A DNA stretch of 6,786 nucleotides from Firmicutes bacterium CAG:552 (GTDB lineage: Bacteria; Bacillota; Clostridia; Christensenellales; Pumilibacteraceae), in assembly GCA_000435495.1 (NCBI GenBank), contig FR884053.1:5015-11800 (forward strand), given 5' to 3'. A model generated the notes under the pieces. The model was given only the letters and a program-made list of their open reading frames with translations. It was not told the origin of the DNA and made no database searches. Shown here piece after piece: positions 6,741 through 6,786 of this stretch. The position numbers and the translations under genes are program-made. Numbering within the stretch: position 1 is the first letter of the stretch; each line of letters starts with the position of its first letter.

Positions 6741-6786
6741 ACTTAAAGCATTATATTATGTTGTTTTTATAGCAATATATTTACGA

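Larger units (their letters stand above)
6480..6786. other. AT-rich intergenic region right of the operon
   Basis: This stretch of about 307 bases holds the leader, the consensus promoter, the short repeats and the hairpin terminator listed separately. I found no credible ORF on either strand, no tRNA-like or riboswitch-like fold, and no insertion-sequence end. Positions 6618-6702 and 6741-6786 contain nothing I can assign. It is visibly more AT-rich than the coding region. Confidence 0.75.

Noticed and set aside
1..6786. CRISPR array, tRNA, insertion-sequence ends or attachment site
   Set aside because: No regularly spaced repeats, cloverleaf-like sequence, paired terminal inverted repeats or flanking duplications were seen.

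Overview
The window carries one tightly packed operon of three genes, all on the minus strand and so read from right to left. The order is a small HTH/coiled-coil protein (174 aa), a giant superfamily 1 helicase (1540 aa), and a third protein that runs off the left edge (443 codons visible, no stop). The source looks like a low-to-moderate-GC bacterium, most likely Bacillota (Clostridia-like). The grounds are AT-rich spacers, strong purine-rich Shine-Dalgarno sites before every gene and a consensus sigma-A promoter; the taxonomic call is inference.

Region by region: positions 6741-6786 hold nothing recognisable. A hairpin with a short T-run (6703-6740, reading on the minus strand) probably ends transcription arriving from a neighbour beyond the right edge. 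An AT-rich spacer (about 6537-6702) contains short repeats that could be regulatory sites. A perfect TTGACA-N17-TATAAT promoter (6508-6536) then drives the operon, with a leader of only about 22 nt. The HTH gene follows at 5955-6479, the helicase gene at 1331-5953, and the third gene from 1329 to beyond position 1. Both gene junctions have a 1-nt gap, and the ribosome binding site of the downstream gene forms the last codons of the upstream gene, so the three products are probably made in a coupled way.

How the genes work together is inference. The helicase has every Upf1/Dna2-like SF1 motif intact. It also has two large additions: about 670 residues ahead of the helicase core, including a long coiled coil, and a coiled-coil insertion of roughly 300 extra residues between motifs Ia and II. 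The first protein has an HTH-like N-terminus and a leucine-heptad coiled coil, which suits an autoregulator, an adaptor for the helicase, or both. I do not recognise the third protein. A regulator-like gene, a very large coiled-coil helicase and an unknown partner resemble anti-phage or anti-plasmid defence modules in layout. I could not match the set to a named system, and nothing inside the window proves a defence role.
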